DNA from: Nocardia carnea NBRC 14403
GTDB lineage: Bacteria; Actinomycetota; Actinomycetes; Mycobacteriales; Mycobacteriaceae
DNA: 64,000 nt
Assembly (NCBI RefSeq): GCF_000308515.1
Contig: NZ_BAFV01000020.1
Location: 120,656-184,655, forward strand
Reading direction: 5' to 3'
Part shown: in pieces, positions 24,398-33,591 of the stretch
How the letters are laid out: every line of letters starts with the position of its first letter
Numbering within the stretch: position 1 is the stretch's first letter
The notes under the pieces: model-generated
Told to the model about the DNA's origin: nothing
Database searches by the model: none
Seen by the model: the letters and a program-made list of their open reading frames with translations, nothing else
Translations under genes and position numbers: made by a program

Positions 24398-25369
24398 ATG
24401 ACCGCGCGTCCGGCGGGAAGTGCGGTCCGGCGTCTGCTCCACTTCACGAAGGTCATGTACAAACCGCACTATCTGCTCTACGGGGTGCTGTGGGTTTTCG
24501 CGCTGGAAGCGACCATCGCCCTGCTCACGGTGCCGTGGGAAGTATGGCGGCCCGGTGCCGCGACGCTGTGCCGGGTGGTCGTCGTCGCGGCCGTGCTGCT
24601 GTACCTGCGGATGGTCGATGAACAGAAGGACCTCGAATACGACAGGGTGCACAACCCCGACCGGCCTCTGGTGACCGGTGCGGTGACCGCGGCCGATCTG
24701 CGTCTCGGCATGGTGGTGCTCGCGGCCGGTTCGCTCGCCGCGAGCCTGCTGCTGTCGGTCCGCTCCGCGCTGGCCATCGGCCTGGTCCTGCTCTACGGGC
24801 TGGCTCTGTGGGGTCTGGAACGGGTGTCGGCGCGGGTCCGCGACGGCATCCTGGTCAACCTGCTGGTCACCTATCCGGTCCAACTACTGGTCACCGCTTA
24901 TATTCTGGTCTCGGTGCTGGATACGCCCGGACCACCCCGCGGCTGGGCATCCTACGAACCGTGCACCGTCTGCGATGGCCGCCTCGCGACGTTCTGGTCC
25001 CTGGCGCCGGTCGCCCTGATCTTCGCCGGTGCGTTCCTGCAATTCGAGTTCGCCCGCAAAACCGCCCGTGAGCAGCGGCCCGGCGAACACTACTATTCGA
25101 ATCCGCTGGGGCCGGGGATGAGCTGCGCCGCATCGCTGCTGTTCGTCGCCGTCGCGATCGGTGCGGACCTCGCGCTGGTCCGGCCGTGGGAGTACACCGG
25201 GTGGCGGCTCGGGCTCGGCTACCTGCCGGTGCTCGCGGCGCTGCTGCCGGTGTACGGCGCCCTGCGGTTCCTCCGGCACCGCAGCGCCGAATACCCGGTG
25301 ACGCCCGCGGTCCTTTTCATTGTGATCCTCTACGGCGTTCTCATCGCCCAATCGGCCGTACCCGCCTGA
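24398..25369 (+). CDS. UbiA-like prenyltransferase family membrane protein
   Basis: About 323 residues with eight or so membrane helices. The first aspartate-rich motif DEQKDLEYDRVHNPDRPL (about residues 72-89) has the D-x3-D-x3-D spacing of UbiA enzymes and the following NPDRPL. A second Asp-rich motif is not obvious; REQRPGEHYYS lies where it would be expected. That suggests either a divergent member or a different transferred group. The start could also be ATG 24344, overlapping the AfsA-like gene; 24398 is preferred because its protein starts close to the first helix. It is the last gene of the operon, 29 nt from the convergent GT-P450 gene. Confidence 0.75.
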   Translation: MTARPAGSAVRRLLHFTKVMYKPHYLLYGVLWVFALEATIALLTVPWEVWRPGAATLCRVVVVAAVLLYLRMVDEQKDLEYDRVHNPDRPLVTGAVTAADLRLGMVVLAAGSLAASLLLSVRSALAIGLVLLYGLALWGLERVSARVRDGILVNLLVTYPVQLLVTAYILVSVLDTPGPPRGWASYEPCTVCDGRLATFWSLAPVALIFAGAFLQFEFARKTAREQRPGEHYYSNPLGPGMSCAASLLFVAVAIGADLALVRPWEYTGWRLGLGYLPVLAALLPVYGALRFLRHRSAEYPVTPAVLFIVILYGVLIAQSAVPA

Positions 25370-25398
25370 CCCGGCACCTGCGAGAACACCCGCGTACC

Positions 25399-27954
25399 TC
25401 AGTGTCGCGGGCGCAGGATGACCGGTAGCCGGGACGGCGCGGGGACGAAATCGCCACTGGACGGGCGAACCCGGCGGGCCGGACGCAGGGCCGGCGCCCG
25501 GTGCGTGAACAGGGCGGCCGTGGCCGAGGTGATGGTCATAACCGCGAAGTTGTTGCCCGGACAGTGCCGGGAGCCGACGCCGAACGGCAGAACAGCTTTC
25601 TTGTCCACCTGTTCCATGCGGGCCGGCGACCAGCGATCGGGGTCGAAGGTGCCCGGGTCGGGGTAGTAGTGCGGATCGTGGTGGACCAGGTAGGGGCTGT
25701 AGATCACCGTGGCATTCCCGGGCAGCGTCAGGCCGTCGAAAGTGACCGGACCGGAAGCATTTTGGATACTGACCCACGGGCCCCAGAACCGGAGCGTTTC
25801 CTGGATCACCTGCCGGAGGTAGGGCAGCTGGTGGAGGTGGCCGGGCCGGAGCGGGCCGGCGTCGACGACCGTGCCGAGCTCCGCGTGGACCGCGGCGGTG
25901 ATCTGCGGGTCGCGCAGGATTTCGTACCAGACCCAGGCCAGGATCGACGCGGTGGAGCCGACGCCCGCAGCGAGCATGAGGATCAGTTCGTCGATGATCT
26001 CGTCGTCGGACAGAATCGCACCGGTTTCCGGGTCGCGGTGGCGGACCAGGGCGGACAGGACATCGTGGAAATCGTGGTCGGCCGCCCGATACGCCGCGAC
26101 CACGGCACCGATCTCGGCGCGCAGCGCGGCCGCCTTGGTGGCGAAGCGACGGTTCGCCACCGGACGGAGCCGGCGGACCGCCGGTGGGAGGGCCGCCCGC
26201 TGGACCACCTGCCCCAGCAGCCACGGAATGTTCTCGCGCACCTGCTGCTCGGCGGCCGCGCCGAAATCGGCGGTGAACAAGGTGGCGGAGAGGGTGCCCA
26301 GCACCAGGCCGTGCGCCTCCTCCATCAAATCCACCGGGCGGCCCACCGGTAGCGCCTCCGCCCAGGCGGTGGCCAGGTCCGTGGCCACCGTCGCGTAGTC
26401 GTGCAGCCGCCGCCGGCGCAGCGCGGGCGCGATCATCCGGCGCCGCAGATCGTGCGGGGCGCCGGTGAGCACATTGGAGGCGCCGCGGATCACCTCGTGC
26501 ACGGCCTCGCGTAGATCGTCGCGATGGAATTCCCCCGCGGTACCGAAACCGACCTGGCGGATCAGCTCGGGGGTGGTGAGGACATACGCGGGCCGCGGAC
26601 CGAGATAGATCCGGACCACCGGCCCCGATGCGGCCAGCGACCGCACGAAACCCAGGCTGTCGCCGAGGGCGCGCACACTGTGGCCGAGCAGCGGCAACCG
26701 GCCGGGTGCCGTCGGGATCTCGGCGAGGGAGCGCGGCATCCGGCGCCGGGGATTGCCGGCGATCAGGTCGGCGTAGATTTCGGTTATCCGGGCGGTGAGG
26801 TCGGATTGACGCGCCGAAACACCGCCGGCGGCAAGCTGTTGCCGCATCTGCCGGAGCCGGTCCGGGTTGTCCACCAGGTCTCGTAGCGCCGCGGCGAGTA
26901 CGTCCGGCTCCGCGCCCGCGGTGCACACGCCGCCGCCCGCCGGGACGGATTCGCTCAGATCCGGGTCGCAGTACATCACCGGCAGCCCGACCGCGACGGC
27001 TTCGAGCAGGGCCATTCCCTGGGTGTCGAACCCCAGCGAGGGAAACAGCAGCAGATCATGGGTACGCATGGCGCGCAGGCATTCCGGATGCGGCCGCGCA
27101 CCGTGGAACCGCACGCGGCCGGTCGCGTTCCGGGCCGCGACCAGTTCGCGGGCGGAGGCCAGCTGATCGCCGTCGCCGTAGACATCCAGATGACAGCCCG
27201 GAACCGCGAGTACGGCCTCGATCGCCGGCAGCGGGCGCTTCTCGGCGGATAACCGCGCGCACCAGAGGACGCGCAGGGGTCCCCCGGAATCCTGCTCCGT
27301 CGGCCCGGCGATCGTGAGGAGGTCGTCGTCGATGCCGTTGGACACCACATGCAGTGGACCGGTGTACCCGTGTGACCGCAGCCGCCGGGCGAAATGCGCC
27401 GACGGGACGATCACCGCATCCGCCGCCCGTGCCTGGCCGGTCATGGTGTGCCACGCATGCCGCGCGGCCCGGGATTCCGGATTACGTGGCATCCGACCCT
27501 GGTTCGGAATGAACCTGCCGTGCAGTGCGCGCAGCGCCAGCGCCGTCGCGTACGGCGCGGGGGAGGTGTGCTCGATGAACGCGTCGTCGCGGCTGTGCAA
27601 ACTCTGTACCAGTGGAACACCGTGCCGCCGTGCGGCTTTCACTCCGGCGACCGAGACGCCGTAGGTGGTGTGCGTATGGACCAGATCGATCGGGCCACGG
27701 GCGGTGAACACCGAATCGATCAACCGGTTGTTCGCCGCCGTCGGCAACACCATCGGATAACCGTTCACCGATATCCCCGGCACGCCCGAAAGAGCCACCA
27801 GGCCGGCGTCCGGTTCGGTAGATTCCGGACCGGGAGCGGTGAATACGGTCACCCGGTGCCCGCAGCGCTGCAAACCCCGCCGCTGGGCGGCGACCGAAGT
27901 CTGGATACCACCGACGGTTCCGGGGTGGAAATCGGTGAACAGCGCGATATGCAT
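25399..27954 (-). CDS. Glycosyltransferase (GT4)-cytochrome P450 fusion protein
   Basis: One uninterrupted 851-residue frame joins two enzymes. Residues 1-405 are a GT-B glycosyltransferase: the N-terminal FTDFHPGTVGGIQTSV loop, VHTHTTYGV, VVSNGID, and the sugar-nucleotide region LGFDTQGMALLEA. Residues 406-851 are a P450: the N-terminal segment IPTAPGRLPLLGH, I-helix AAGVGSTAS, ExxR as ETLR, and heme ligand FGVGSRHCPGNN with Cys798. Met406 begins the P450 half, but no stop separates the parts and no ribosome-binding site precedes it. ATG 27954 follows GGGGAT. The fusion suggests glycosylation and oxidation of one product, perhaps that of the convergent operon. Confidence 0.85.
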   Translation of the reverse strand: MHIALFTDFHPGTVGGIQTSVAAQRRGLQRCGHRVTVFTAPGPESTEPDAGLVALSGVPGISVNGYPMVLPTAANNRLIDSVFTARGPIDLVHTHTTYGVSVAGVKAARRHGVPLVQSLHSRDDAFIEHTSPAPYATALALRALHGRFIPNQGRMPRNPESRAARHAWHTMTGQARAADAVIVPSAHFARRLRSHGYTGPLHVVSNGIDDDLLTIAGPTEQDSGGPLRVLWCARLSAEKRPLPAIEAVLAVPGCHLDVYGDGDQLASARELVAARNATGRVRFHGARPHPECLRAMRTHDLLLFPSLGFDTQGMALLEAVAVGLPVMYCDPDLSESVPAGGGVCTAGAEPDVLAAALRDLVDNPDRLRQMRQQLAAGGVSARQSDLTARITEIYADLIAGNPRRRMPRSLAEIPTAPGRLPLLGHSVRALGDSLGFVRSLAASGPVVRIYLGPRPAYVLTTPELIRQVGFGTAGEFHRDDLREAVHEVIRGASNVLTGAPHDLRRRMIAPALRRRRLHDYATVATDLATAWAEALPVGRPVDLMEEAHGLVLGTLSATLFTADFGAAAEQQVRENIPWLLGQVVQRAALPPAVRRLRPVANRRFATKAAALRAEIGAVVAAYRAADHDFHDVLSALVRHRDPETGAILSDDEIIDELILMLAAGVGSTASILAWVWYEILRDPQITAAVHAELGTVVDAGPLRPGHLHQLPYLRQVIQETLRFWGPWVSIQNASGPVTFDGLTLPGNATVIYSPYLVHHDPHYYPDPGTFDPDRWSPARMEQVDKKAVLPFGVGSRHCPGNNFAVMTITSATAALFTHRAPALRPARRVRPSSGDFVPAPSRLPVILRPRH

Positions 27955-27980
27955 ATCCCCACGGTAGTTAGGGAGTTCGG

Positions 27981-29261
27981 ATGAAAGTCGCAATTGCGTT
28001 GACCGGAACCCGGGGTGATGTGCAGCCCGGTATCGCGCTCGGCCTGGAATTGCGGTCCCGCGGGCACGATGTGGTCGTCGGCGCGCCACCGAATCTGGTG
28101 GATTTCACCGCCGCCACCGGGCTCCCGGCGCAGACCTGCGGGCCGGATGTCCAGCAGCTGTATTCCTCGGAGGAAGGGCAGAAAGCGCTGGCAGCGGGTA
28201 GCAGTTTCCGGCTGATGCAGCTGGTCGGCAACCAGATGGCCGAGTACGCAGACCGGATGAACAACGAAGTCGTCGCGGTGTGCGCAGGTGCGGACGTGAT
28301 CGTTTCGACACTGCTCACCGAGGACCGGGTCGCCTCGGTATCGGAGGCATCGGGTACGCCCATGGTGACGATGCACGGATTCCCGGGCCGCAAAACCGGC
28401 GCCTACCCGTTCCCCGGCGCCTTGCCGCCGCACTGGCGGCCGCCGGCCGCGCTCAACCGGACCACCTGGACGGTGGCGGAGAACCTGCGGCGGGTGGTGT
28501 TCATGCGCTACCTCAACCGGTTGCGCCGCGATCTGGGATTACCGAAGACCACCCAGAGCCCGGCGGCGATGCTGGCCGCCCGCAACGTCGCAGAGGTGCA
28601 GATCTACGACCCCGCGCTCGTCCCCGGCCTCACCGAGGACTGGGGTACCCGCCGCCCGCTCGTCGGCTTCCTGGCCCTGCCCCGGCAAGCCCGGGAAGCC
28701 CTGGGAGAACTCGCGGACGATCACCGCGACCTGCTCGCCTGGATCGCCGACGGGGAACCGCCGGTCTACTACGGATTCGGCAGTATGCCCATCCGCGACA
28801 CCCATCAGGTACTCGCCATGGTCGAGGAGACCAGCCGGCGTCTCGGCCGCCGGGCCCTGGTGAGTGCAGGCTGGAGCGATCTCGACACCGCGAACGCCGA
28901 AACGGGCCCGCAGATCCGGGTCGCCGGCCCGGTCGCACACGATCTGGTCTTCCCGCAGTGCGCCGCGGCGGTACACCACGGTGGCATCGGCACGACTTTC
29001 GAGAGTTTGCGCGCCGGCCTGCCGACCCTGGTGTGCTCGGTCTCCTTCGACCAGCCGATGTGGGGCGGCCAGGTGGAACGCCTCGGCGTCGGTGCGCATC
29101 TGCCGTTCGCGAAACTCGGATCCGAACGCCTCACCGACGCGGTGCGCACTCTGCTGGACCCGTCCATGGCCCGCCGGACGGCGCTACTGGCCGAATCGCT
29201 GCGGTCACGCTCGGACGCAACCACCCGCACCGCCGATATCGTCGAGGCCGCCGCCGGGTGA
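27981..29261 (+). CDS. GT1 family glycosyltransferase (UDP-glycosyltransferase-like)
   Basis: A 426-residue GT-B enzyme. MKVAIALTGTRGDVQPGIALG is the start typical of GT1/MGT-type enzymes acting on natural products or sterols. The C-terminal donor site has PVYYGFGSMP (about 262), AAAVHHGGIGTTFESL (about 338) and DQPMWGGQV. It is divergent from the GT4-P450 gene with only 26 bp between start codons, with GGGAG 5 nt before its own ATG. It overlaps the ABC-2 permease gene by 4 nt. Presumably it adds a sugar to the product of the local pathway. Confidence 0.9.
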   Translation: MKVAIALTGTRGDVQPGIALGLELRSRGHDVVVGAPPNLVDFTAATGLPAQTCGPDVQQLYSSEEGQKALAAGSSFRLMQLVGNQMAEYADRMNNEVVAVCAGADVIVSTLLTEDRVASVSEASGTPMVTMHGFPGRKTGAYPFPGALPPHWRPPAALNRTTWTVAENLRRVVFMRYLNRLRRDLGLPKTTQSPAAMLAARNVAEVQIYDPALVPGLTEDWGTRRPLVGFLALPRQAREALGELADDHRDLLAWIADGEPPVYYGFGSMPIRDTHQVLAMVEETSRRLGRRALVSAGWSDLDTANAETGPQIRVAGPVAHDLVFPQCAAAVHHGGIGTTFESLRAGLPTLVCSVSFDQPMWGGQVERLGVGAHLPFAKLGSERLTDAVRTLLDPSMARRTALLAESLRSRSDATTRTADIVEAAAG

Positions 29262-30031
29262 GAAGCGGCGCACGCTCGCTGCACGGAGCCCTTTCCGATT
29301 CCGCCGTGATGTTCCGGCGTGCCCTGCGCCGCACCGTACGCGGCCGGGACACGCTGCTGATCTCGCTGCTGTTGCCGATCCTGCTGATGCTGTTGTTCGT
29401 GTACGTGTTCGGCGGCGCCATCGACGTGGGTATGCGCTATATCGACTATGTGGTACCCGGAATCATGCTGCTGTGCACCGGTTTCGGTGCATCCATCACC
29501 GCGACCGGAGTCGCCACCGATATCCGCACCGGCGCGGTGGACCGGTTCCGTACCCTGCCCATCCATCGGCAGGCATTGCTCACCGGGCATGCGCTGGAGG
29601 GGGTGGTCCGCAATCTCGCGGTCATCGGCGTGCTCGTCGGGGTGGCGGTGGTACTGGGCTTCCGGCCACAGGCCGGGGTGGGCGCCTGGCCGGCCGCACT
29701 CGGAATCATCGGGCTGTTCGTGCTCGCGGTCACCTGGATCGCGGTGGCGCTGGGGTTGCTGGCCCGGGTACCCGAGGCCGCCGGCGGGTTCACCTACGCC
29801 ATCATGTTCATCCCCTACATCAGCAGCGCATTCGTGCGCACCGAAACCATGCCGTCCTGGCTGCGCGGTTTCGCCGACCACCAGCCCGCGACGCCGGTAC
29901 TCGGCGCGATCCGCGGGCTGCTCACCGGTACACCCCAGCACGCCGCGGGCACCGCTGTCCTGTGGTGTACCGGATTGACGGTTGCGGCATACGCGGCGTC
30001 GGCGGTGCTGTTCCGCCGACGGTGCCGGTAG
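29258..30031 (+). CDS. ABC-2 type transporter permease (DrrB-like)
   Basis: A 257-residue membrane protein with six hydrophobic segments and the ABC-2/DrrB outline: SLLLPILLMLLFVYVFGG, YVVPGIMLLCTGFG, DIRTGAVDRFRTLPIHR and FIPYISSAFVRTETMP. The GTG start overlaps the glycosyltransferase stop (GTGA), so the two are coupled. DrrB-type permeases need an ATP-binding DrrA partner, and none is in this window. It may use an ATPase from elsewhere or have lost it. Export of a glycosylated product is a reasonable inference. Confidence 0.87.
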   Translation: MRSGARSLHGALSDSAVMFRRALRRTVRGRDTLLISLLLPILLMLLFVYVFGGAIDVGMRYIDYVVPGIMLLCTGFGASITATGVATDIRTGAVDRFRTLPIHRQALLTGHALEGVVRNLAVIGVLVGVAVVLGFRPQAGVGAWPAALGIIGLFVLAVTWIAVALGLLARVPEAAGGFTYAIMFIPYISSAFVRTETMPSWLRGFADHQPATPVLGAIRGLLTGTPQHAAGTAVLWCTGLTVAAYAASAVLFRRRCR

Positions 30032-30153
30032 CGTCGCTTATCGCTTCCTTTCGCTCCCGCTCGCAGTCTCGTCCGCGGGTCACCAGGGCGTATGGTCCGG
30101 GCGGACGGGGCAGGCCCGGGGCGCTGTCGGTGGGTTCGGGCAGTATGGGGCCT

Positions 30154-32283
30154 ATGACGACCGCACCGGGCAGCACAGTGGGCGAGGCCGGCGAAGTCGC
30201 CGGTGAACTACGGCAGCATGCGGAGGCGCTGCTGCGTGAGCTGGCAGGGCCGGCCGCGCGGTTGCGCGACGACCAGTGGGTCGCGATCGAAGCGCTGGTG
30301 GTGGACAAACGCCGGGCCCTGGTGGTGCAGCGCACCGGCTGGGGTAAATCGGCGGTGTACTTCATCGCCGCCAAGCTGCTGCGCGCGCAGGGGCGCGGGC
30401 CGACGGTGATCGTATCGCCGCTGCTGGCGCTCATGCGTAACCAGGTCGCGGCCGCCCGGCGCGCCGGGGTGGTGGCGGCCACCATCAACTCCGGAAATGT
30501 CACCGAATGGGACGAGATCCACCAGCAGGTCGCCTCCGGGGCGGTGGATGTACTGCTGGTCAGCCCCGAACGGCTCAACAATCCCGATTTCCGCGATCAG
30601 GTCCTGCCCCGGCTGGCCGCCGACGCCGGGCTGGTGGTCATCGACGAAGCGCACTGTGTCTCCGACTGGGGCCATGATTTCCGGCCCGATTACCGGCGTA
30701 TCCGCACCCTGATCGCCGATCTCGGCACCGATGTGCCGGTACTGGCCACCACCGCCACCGCGAACGATCGCGTGGTGACCGATGTCGCCGGTCAGATCGG
30801 CACCGACACCCTGGTCCTGCGCGGCAGCCTGGACCGCGAATCGCTGCATCTGTCGGTGGTCCGGTTCGACGACGCGGTGGAACGCACCACCTGGCTCAGC
30901 GGCCACCTCGACGAGCTGCCCGGTTCCGGCATCATCTACGCCCTCACCGTCGCCGGCGCGCAGGATCTGGCCGATGTGCTGAACTCCCACGGTCACCGGG
31001 TCGCCGCCTATACGGGCCAGACCGATCCGGCCGAACGCGAAGCGCTCGAGACCGCGCTGCTGGACAACGAGGTCAAGGCCCTCATTGCGACCTCCGCGCT
31101 GGGTATGGGTTTCGACAAACCCGATCTCGGTTTCGTGGTCCATGTGGGGGCGCCCTCGTCGCCGATCTCGTATTACCAGCAGGTCGGCCGTGCGGGTCGT
31201 GCGACCGAACGGGCCGAGGTGGTGCTGCTGCCCGGTCCCGAGGACACCCGTATCTGGAGCTATTTCGCCTCGGTCGCGTTCCCGCGCGAACATGTGGTCC
31301 GTTCGGTACTCGAAGCGCTCGACCACGAACGCGCGCAATCCACGGCCGCCCTCGAACCTCTGGTCGAGTTGAACCGGTCACGCCTGGACATGGTGCTGAA
31401 GGTGCTGGATGTCGACGGCGCGGTACGCCGGGTCCGCGGCGGCTGGCTGGCGACCGGGCAGCCCTGGACCTACGACGCCGACCGCTACGAACGCCTGGAC
31501 GCCGCCCGCACCGCCGAACAGCAGGCCATGCTCGACTATCAGCAGACCACCGATTGCCGGATGGAATTCCTGCGCCGCCAGCTCGACGACCCGGCCCTCA
31601 TCGGCGCCGCCCCCGGTACCGGCGGCTGCGGCCGCTGCGACAACTGCACCGGAAACCACTACGACACCACCGTCGACACCGACGCGGTCGCCGCGACCCG
31701 GGCCCGGCTGGACCGGCCCGGATTCGATCTCGCGCCGCGCAAACAGTGGCCCACCGGTATGGCCAAACTCGGTATCTCGCTGTCCGGAAAGATTGCCGAA
31801 GGCGCGGAAACCGGCCGGGTCCTGGGCCGTCTCAACTCCCTGGGCTGGGGTCGGCGGTTACGTCCCGTCCTCGACGGACCCGACGGGCCGGTTCCCGACG
31901 AAGTGGTGCAGGCGTGTATTCCCGTGCTGCGGGAATGGGATTGGTCCGTCCGGCCCACCGCGGTACTCGCTCTGGAATCACCGGACCACCCCGTACTGAC
32001 CACTTCGCTGGCCGAACGCCTCGCCGAAATCGGCCGCCTCCGCAATCTGGGAACCCTGCACCTGCGTCCCGATCACCCGCCGGTATCAGCGGTCAACTCC
32101 GCGCATCGGGTCGCCGCCCTGTACGACTCCTGGGAAGTTCCCGACCTGTCCACCGCGGAAGGGCCGATCCTGCTGGTCGACACACTTACCGACTCCGGCT
32201 GGACCTTCACCGTCGCCGCCTGGACTCTGCGCCGCGCCGGTGTCCCCGCGGTGCTGCCGTTTGCTCTGGCCACCCCTACTTGA
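30154..32283 (+). CDS. RecQ family ATP-dependent DNA helicase
   Basis: A 709-residue superfamily 2 helicase. Walker A is QRTGWGKSAV (near 63), Walker B and RecQ-specific motif DEAHCVSDWGHDFRPDY (near 169), the Q-rich motif VI is YYQQVGRAGRA (near 341), and a Zn-binding cluster CGRCDNC lies near 494. The C-terminal 130 residues contain ILLVDTLTDSGWTFTVA, which resembles a phosphoribosyltransferase PRPP loop, as in some actinobacterial RecQ-like proteins. An in-frame ATG at 30145 is an alternative start. It unwinds DNA in repair; the tail may be non-catalytic. The 120 bases upstream of 30154 hold no other gene. Confidence 0.9.
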   Translation: MTTAPGSTVGEAGEVAGELRQHAEALLRELAGPAARLRDDQWVAIEALVVDKRRALVVQRTGWGKSAVYFIAAKLLRAQGRGPTVIVSPLLALMRNQVAAARRAGVVAATINSGNVTEWDEIHQQVASGAVDVLLVSPERLNNPDFRDQVLPRLAADAGLVVIDEAHCVSDWGHDFRPDYRRIRTLIADLGTDVPVLATTATANDRVVTDVAGQIGTDTLVLRGSLDRESLHLSVVRFDDAVERTTWLSGHLDELPGSGIIYALTVAGAQDLADVLNSHGHRVAAYTGQTDPAEREALETALLDNEVKALIATSALGMGFDKPDLGFVVHVGAPSSPISYYQQVGRAGRATERAEVVLLPGPEDTRIWSYFASVAFPREHVVRSVLEALDHERAQSTAALEPLVELNRSRLDMVLKVLDVDGAVRRVRGGWLATGQPWTYDADRYERLDAARTAEQQAMLDYQQTTDCRMEFLRRQLDDPALIGAAPGTGGCGRCDNCTGNHYDTTVDTDAVAATRARLDRPGFDLAPRKQWPTGMAKLGISLSGKIAEGAETGRVLGRLNSLGWGRRLRPVLDGPDGPVPDEVVQACIPVLREWDWSVRPTAVLALESPDHPVLTTSLAERLAEIGRLRNLGTLHLRPDHPPVSAVNSAHRVAALYDSWEVPDLSTAEGPILLVDTLTDSGWTFTVAAWTLRRAGVPAVLPFALATPT

Positions 32284-32508
32284 CAGGTACGCCGAGGGCC
32301 GGCCACGTCGCAGGAGTCGCGGGGGACCCGGTACGCTCGTCTCCCCGCGCGCCTCGGGCCGTCGGCCGCCGCGGCGTGGTGCGGTACTCGCCGCTGCTGG
32401 GACCGAGGCAGCGGCGTTGGTAGCGCGGCGGCCTCTGGCTCGGCACATCCCTGCCGCTATCGGTATGCAAGGCGGATCAGCTCACCCTTGTGGCTACGTC
32501 GGTGACGC

Positions 32509-33468
32509 TCAGGAATCTGCGGGGTCCTCGTCGAGATCGACCTCGTCGCGGTCGGCCCAGTCGATCAGCTGGGTGAGATCGAAGACCGCGTCGTCGATCC
32601 CGGCGTGCAGGTCGCCCAGCTCGCGGTAGCGGCCGGGGACGGTGGCGACGGTGAAATCGCGGGGCGCGATATCCGGTATCTCGTCCCAGGTCACCGGGGT
32701 GGATACGGTGGCGGCCGGGACGCCGCGTACCGAATAGGCGGCGGCGATGGTGTGGTCGCGAGCGTTCTGGTTGTAGTCGATGAACAGCAGTTCGGGATCG
32801 CGGTCGCGGCGCCACCAAGTGGTGGTCACATCGTCGGGTGCGCGGCGCTCCACCTCCTTCGCGAAGGCCAGCGCTGCCCGGCGCACCTGCTGGAACCCGT
32901 GCTCGGGAGCGATCCGGACATACACGTGCAAACCGGAGCCCCCGGACGTTTTCGGCCAGCCCACCGCGCCGATCTCGTCCAGCACCTCCTGCACCACCCC
33001 GGCCACCCGCTGCACCCGCGACCAGGGGCAATCCGGCATGGGATCCAGATCGATCCGCCATTCGTCGGGGCATTCGGTATCGGCCCGGCGGGAGTTCCAA
33101 GGGTGGAATTCCACCGTCGACATCTGCACCGCCCACACCACATCGGCCAGTTCCCGCACACAGAGTTCGTCGGCGTGCCGGTTGTAGCGGGGGAAGAACA
33201 CCCGCACCGTGGGCACCCACTCCGGCGCACCGGCCGGTAGCCGCTTCTGGTGCACCTTGTCGCCCGCGAGGCCTTTCGGGAATCGGTGCAGCATGCACGG
33301 CCGGTCGCGCAGTGCGTTGACGATCCCGTCGCCCACGCTCAGGTAGTACTGCACCAGATCAAGCTTGGTGATGCCGCTATCGGGGAAATACACCCGATCG
33401 GGGTTGGTGATCCGTACCGTGCGATCTCCGACTTCGAGCTCCACTGCCGCCCCGGCACTGCCACCCAT
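32509..33468 (-). CDS. LigD-type polymerase/primase domain protein
   Basis: A 319-residue stand-alone PolDom of the bacterial NHEJ family. Features include ITNPDRVYFPDSGITKLDLV at the N-terminus, RFPKGLAGDKVHQKRLP, catalytic acidic motif IDLDPM (about 148-153), SGGSGLHVYVRI and DYNQNARDHTIAAAYS. In LigD this domain extends primers and fills gaps at broken ends; here ligase and nuclease domains are absent. Family members without ligase often act beside Ku and LigD encoded elsewhere. ATG 33468 starts shortly before the conserved core. The neighbouring RecQ gene is convergent. Confidence 0.9.
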   Translation of the reverse strand: MGGSAGAAVELEVGDRTVRITNPDRVYFPDSGITKLDLVQYYLSVGDGIVNALRDRPCMLHRFPKGLAGDKVHQKRLPAGAPEWVPTVRVFFPRYNRHADELCVRELADVVWAVQMSTVEFHPWNSRRADTECPDEWRIDLDPMPDCPWSRVQRVAGVVQEVLDEIGAVGWPKTSGGSGLHVYVRIAPEHGFQQVRRAALAFAKEVERRAPDDVTTTWWRRDRDPELLFIDYNQNARDHTIAAAYSVRGVPAATVSTPVTWDEIPDIAPRDFTVATVPGRYRELGDLHAGIDDAVFDLTQLIDWADRDEVDLDEDPADS

Positions 33469-33539
33469 GGTGCGAACAATACGCCGGATCCCAGCGCCTG
33501 CCGATCGGCGCGCACGCCGTCGTCAGAAGACAAAATCAG

Positions 33540-33560
33540 GCATACATGGAATGTGTATGC
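33540..33560. promoter_or_regulatory. Operator of the VapBC pair
   Basis: Arms GCATACA (33540-33546) and TGTATGC (33554-33560) form a perfect 7-bp inverted repeat with a 7-bp spacer, and a further half-site CATACA follows at 33565-33570. It overlaps a TATGCT box that could be the -10 element of the vapB promoter. VapBC complexes repress their own promoters by binding such repeats. Confidence 0.6.
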
Positions 33561-33591
33561 TTGACATACAACACCAACATTGGAGGTTGCG

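Noticed and set aside
25370..25398. Intrinsic terminator between the convergent UbiA-like and GT-P450 genes
   Set aside because: The 29-bp gap contains no inverted repeat of useful length.
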